From Hydractinia symbiolongicarpus (taxonomy: Eukaryota > Cnidaria > Hydrozoa > Anthoathecata > Hydractiniidae), in NCBI RefSeq assembly GCF_029227915.1, contig NC_079877.1:10046001-10110000 (forward strand): DNA of 64,000 nt. Direction: 5' to 3'. The notes below the pieces were generated by a model. The model made no database searches. It was not told the DNA's origin and worked only from the letters and a program-made list of their open reading frames with translations. Position 1 is the first letter of the stretch; each line of letters begins with the position of its first letter. The position numbers and the translations under genes are program-made. Below are positions 63,802 through 64,000 of the stretch, in pieces.

Positions 63802-64000
63802 ATGTCATCAGATGAAAGTGAAGAGGATGCTAATCATGTTGAAGTATTTATGAAAAAACACACAAAGAAAAAAGGTAGTAAAACTGGACGAAAATCTCAT
63901 TGGCCAACAGATATGGTTAATGATTTAGTAGATATCATCATTGAGGATGAAAATTTTAAAAAAAAGCTACTATTAACCAATATAAAAAACGTTAAAAACA
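63802..64000 (+). CDS. Myb/SANT-like DNA-binding protein, 5' part
   Basis: Acceptor TTATTTTTGCAG at about 63772, then an open frame; the first ATG is 63802. After an acidic start (SSDESEEDANHVEVF) comes TGRKSHWPTDMVNDLVDIII and EDENFKKKLLLTNIKNVKN, which looks like the Myb/SANT-type domain found next to Harbinger transposases in cnidarians. The frame is open to the window end, so length and identity are unknown. Confidence 0.5.
   Translation, partial: MSSDESEEDANHVEVFMKKHTKKKGSKTGRKSHWPTDMVNDLVDIIIEDENFKKKLLLTNIKNVKN

Overview
The window is eukaryotic, AT-rich, intron-bearing DNA packed with transposable elements. It most likely comes from a cnidarian, and probably a colonial hydrozoan. The pointers are Maverick/Polinton elements, Helitron-like repeats with CTAG ends, a CR1-type LINE with an esterase ORF1, and two genes of a noncanonical immunoglobulin receptor family that resembles the hydractiniid allorecognition (Alr) receptors. 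The species is inferred, not proven.

Bases 1-16449 are the right part of a Polinton (element B), broken inside its DNA polymerase gene by a truncated, inverted second Polinton (element A, about 7893-14984). Bases 22448-37020 are a third Polinton (element C), complete end to end with 230-240 bp terminal inverted repeats and a likely 5 bp target duplication. Together the three copies give the gene set: a tail-anchored virion-type protein with Pro-rich repeats, a coiled-coil/membrane protein, a double-jelly-roll-type major capsid protein, small membrane proteins, an rve integrase and a Bro-N protein (both only in B), a packaging ATPase, zinc-ribbon and Zn-repeat/HNH-type proteins, and a protein-primed-type DNA polymerase B with an N-terminal SAP motif. 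Nearly all are broken. Two patterns run through the Polinton genes: a TAAATG start context at most start codons, and short perfect or near-perfect hairpins just upstream of several starts.

Between and after the Polintons lies host sequence. On the minus strand at 17316-21226 is a decayed Ig-receptor gene (Ig exon with an in-frame TGA, membrane exon, candidate tail exon) invaded by a SINE, a long ATT microsatellite and a 1.9 kb Helitron-like element. Bases 38462-41694 hold two more copies of that Helitron-like element joined head to tail.

From 62311 down to 41948 on the minus strand is a second Ig-receptor gene, reconstructed exon by exon. It has an Ig-like domain, a series of short Thr-rich stalk exons, a transmembrane exon and a 69-residue cytoplasmic tail that contains an ITAM-like motif (YTSL, eight residues, YEEI). 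All proposed introns are phase 1 and the frame stays open through the model. Its largest intron (46543-60012) holds a stack of transposons: pogo-like ends at 47098 and 59995 enclosing a non-LTR RT gene of R2-like layout, a CR1-like LINE inserted into that gene, and a Copia element. The window ends with a DNA-transposon-like palindromic region and the start of a Myb/SANT-like gene at 63802.
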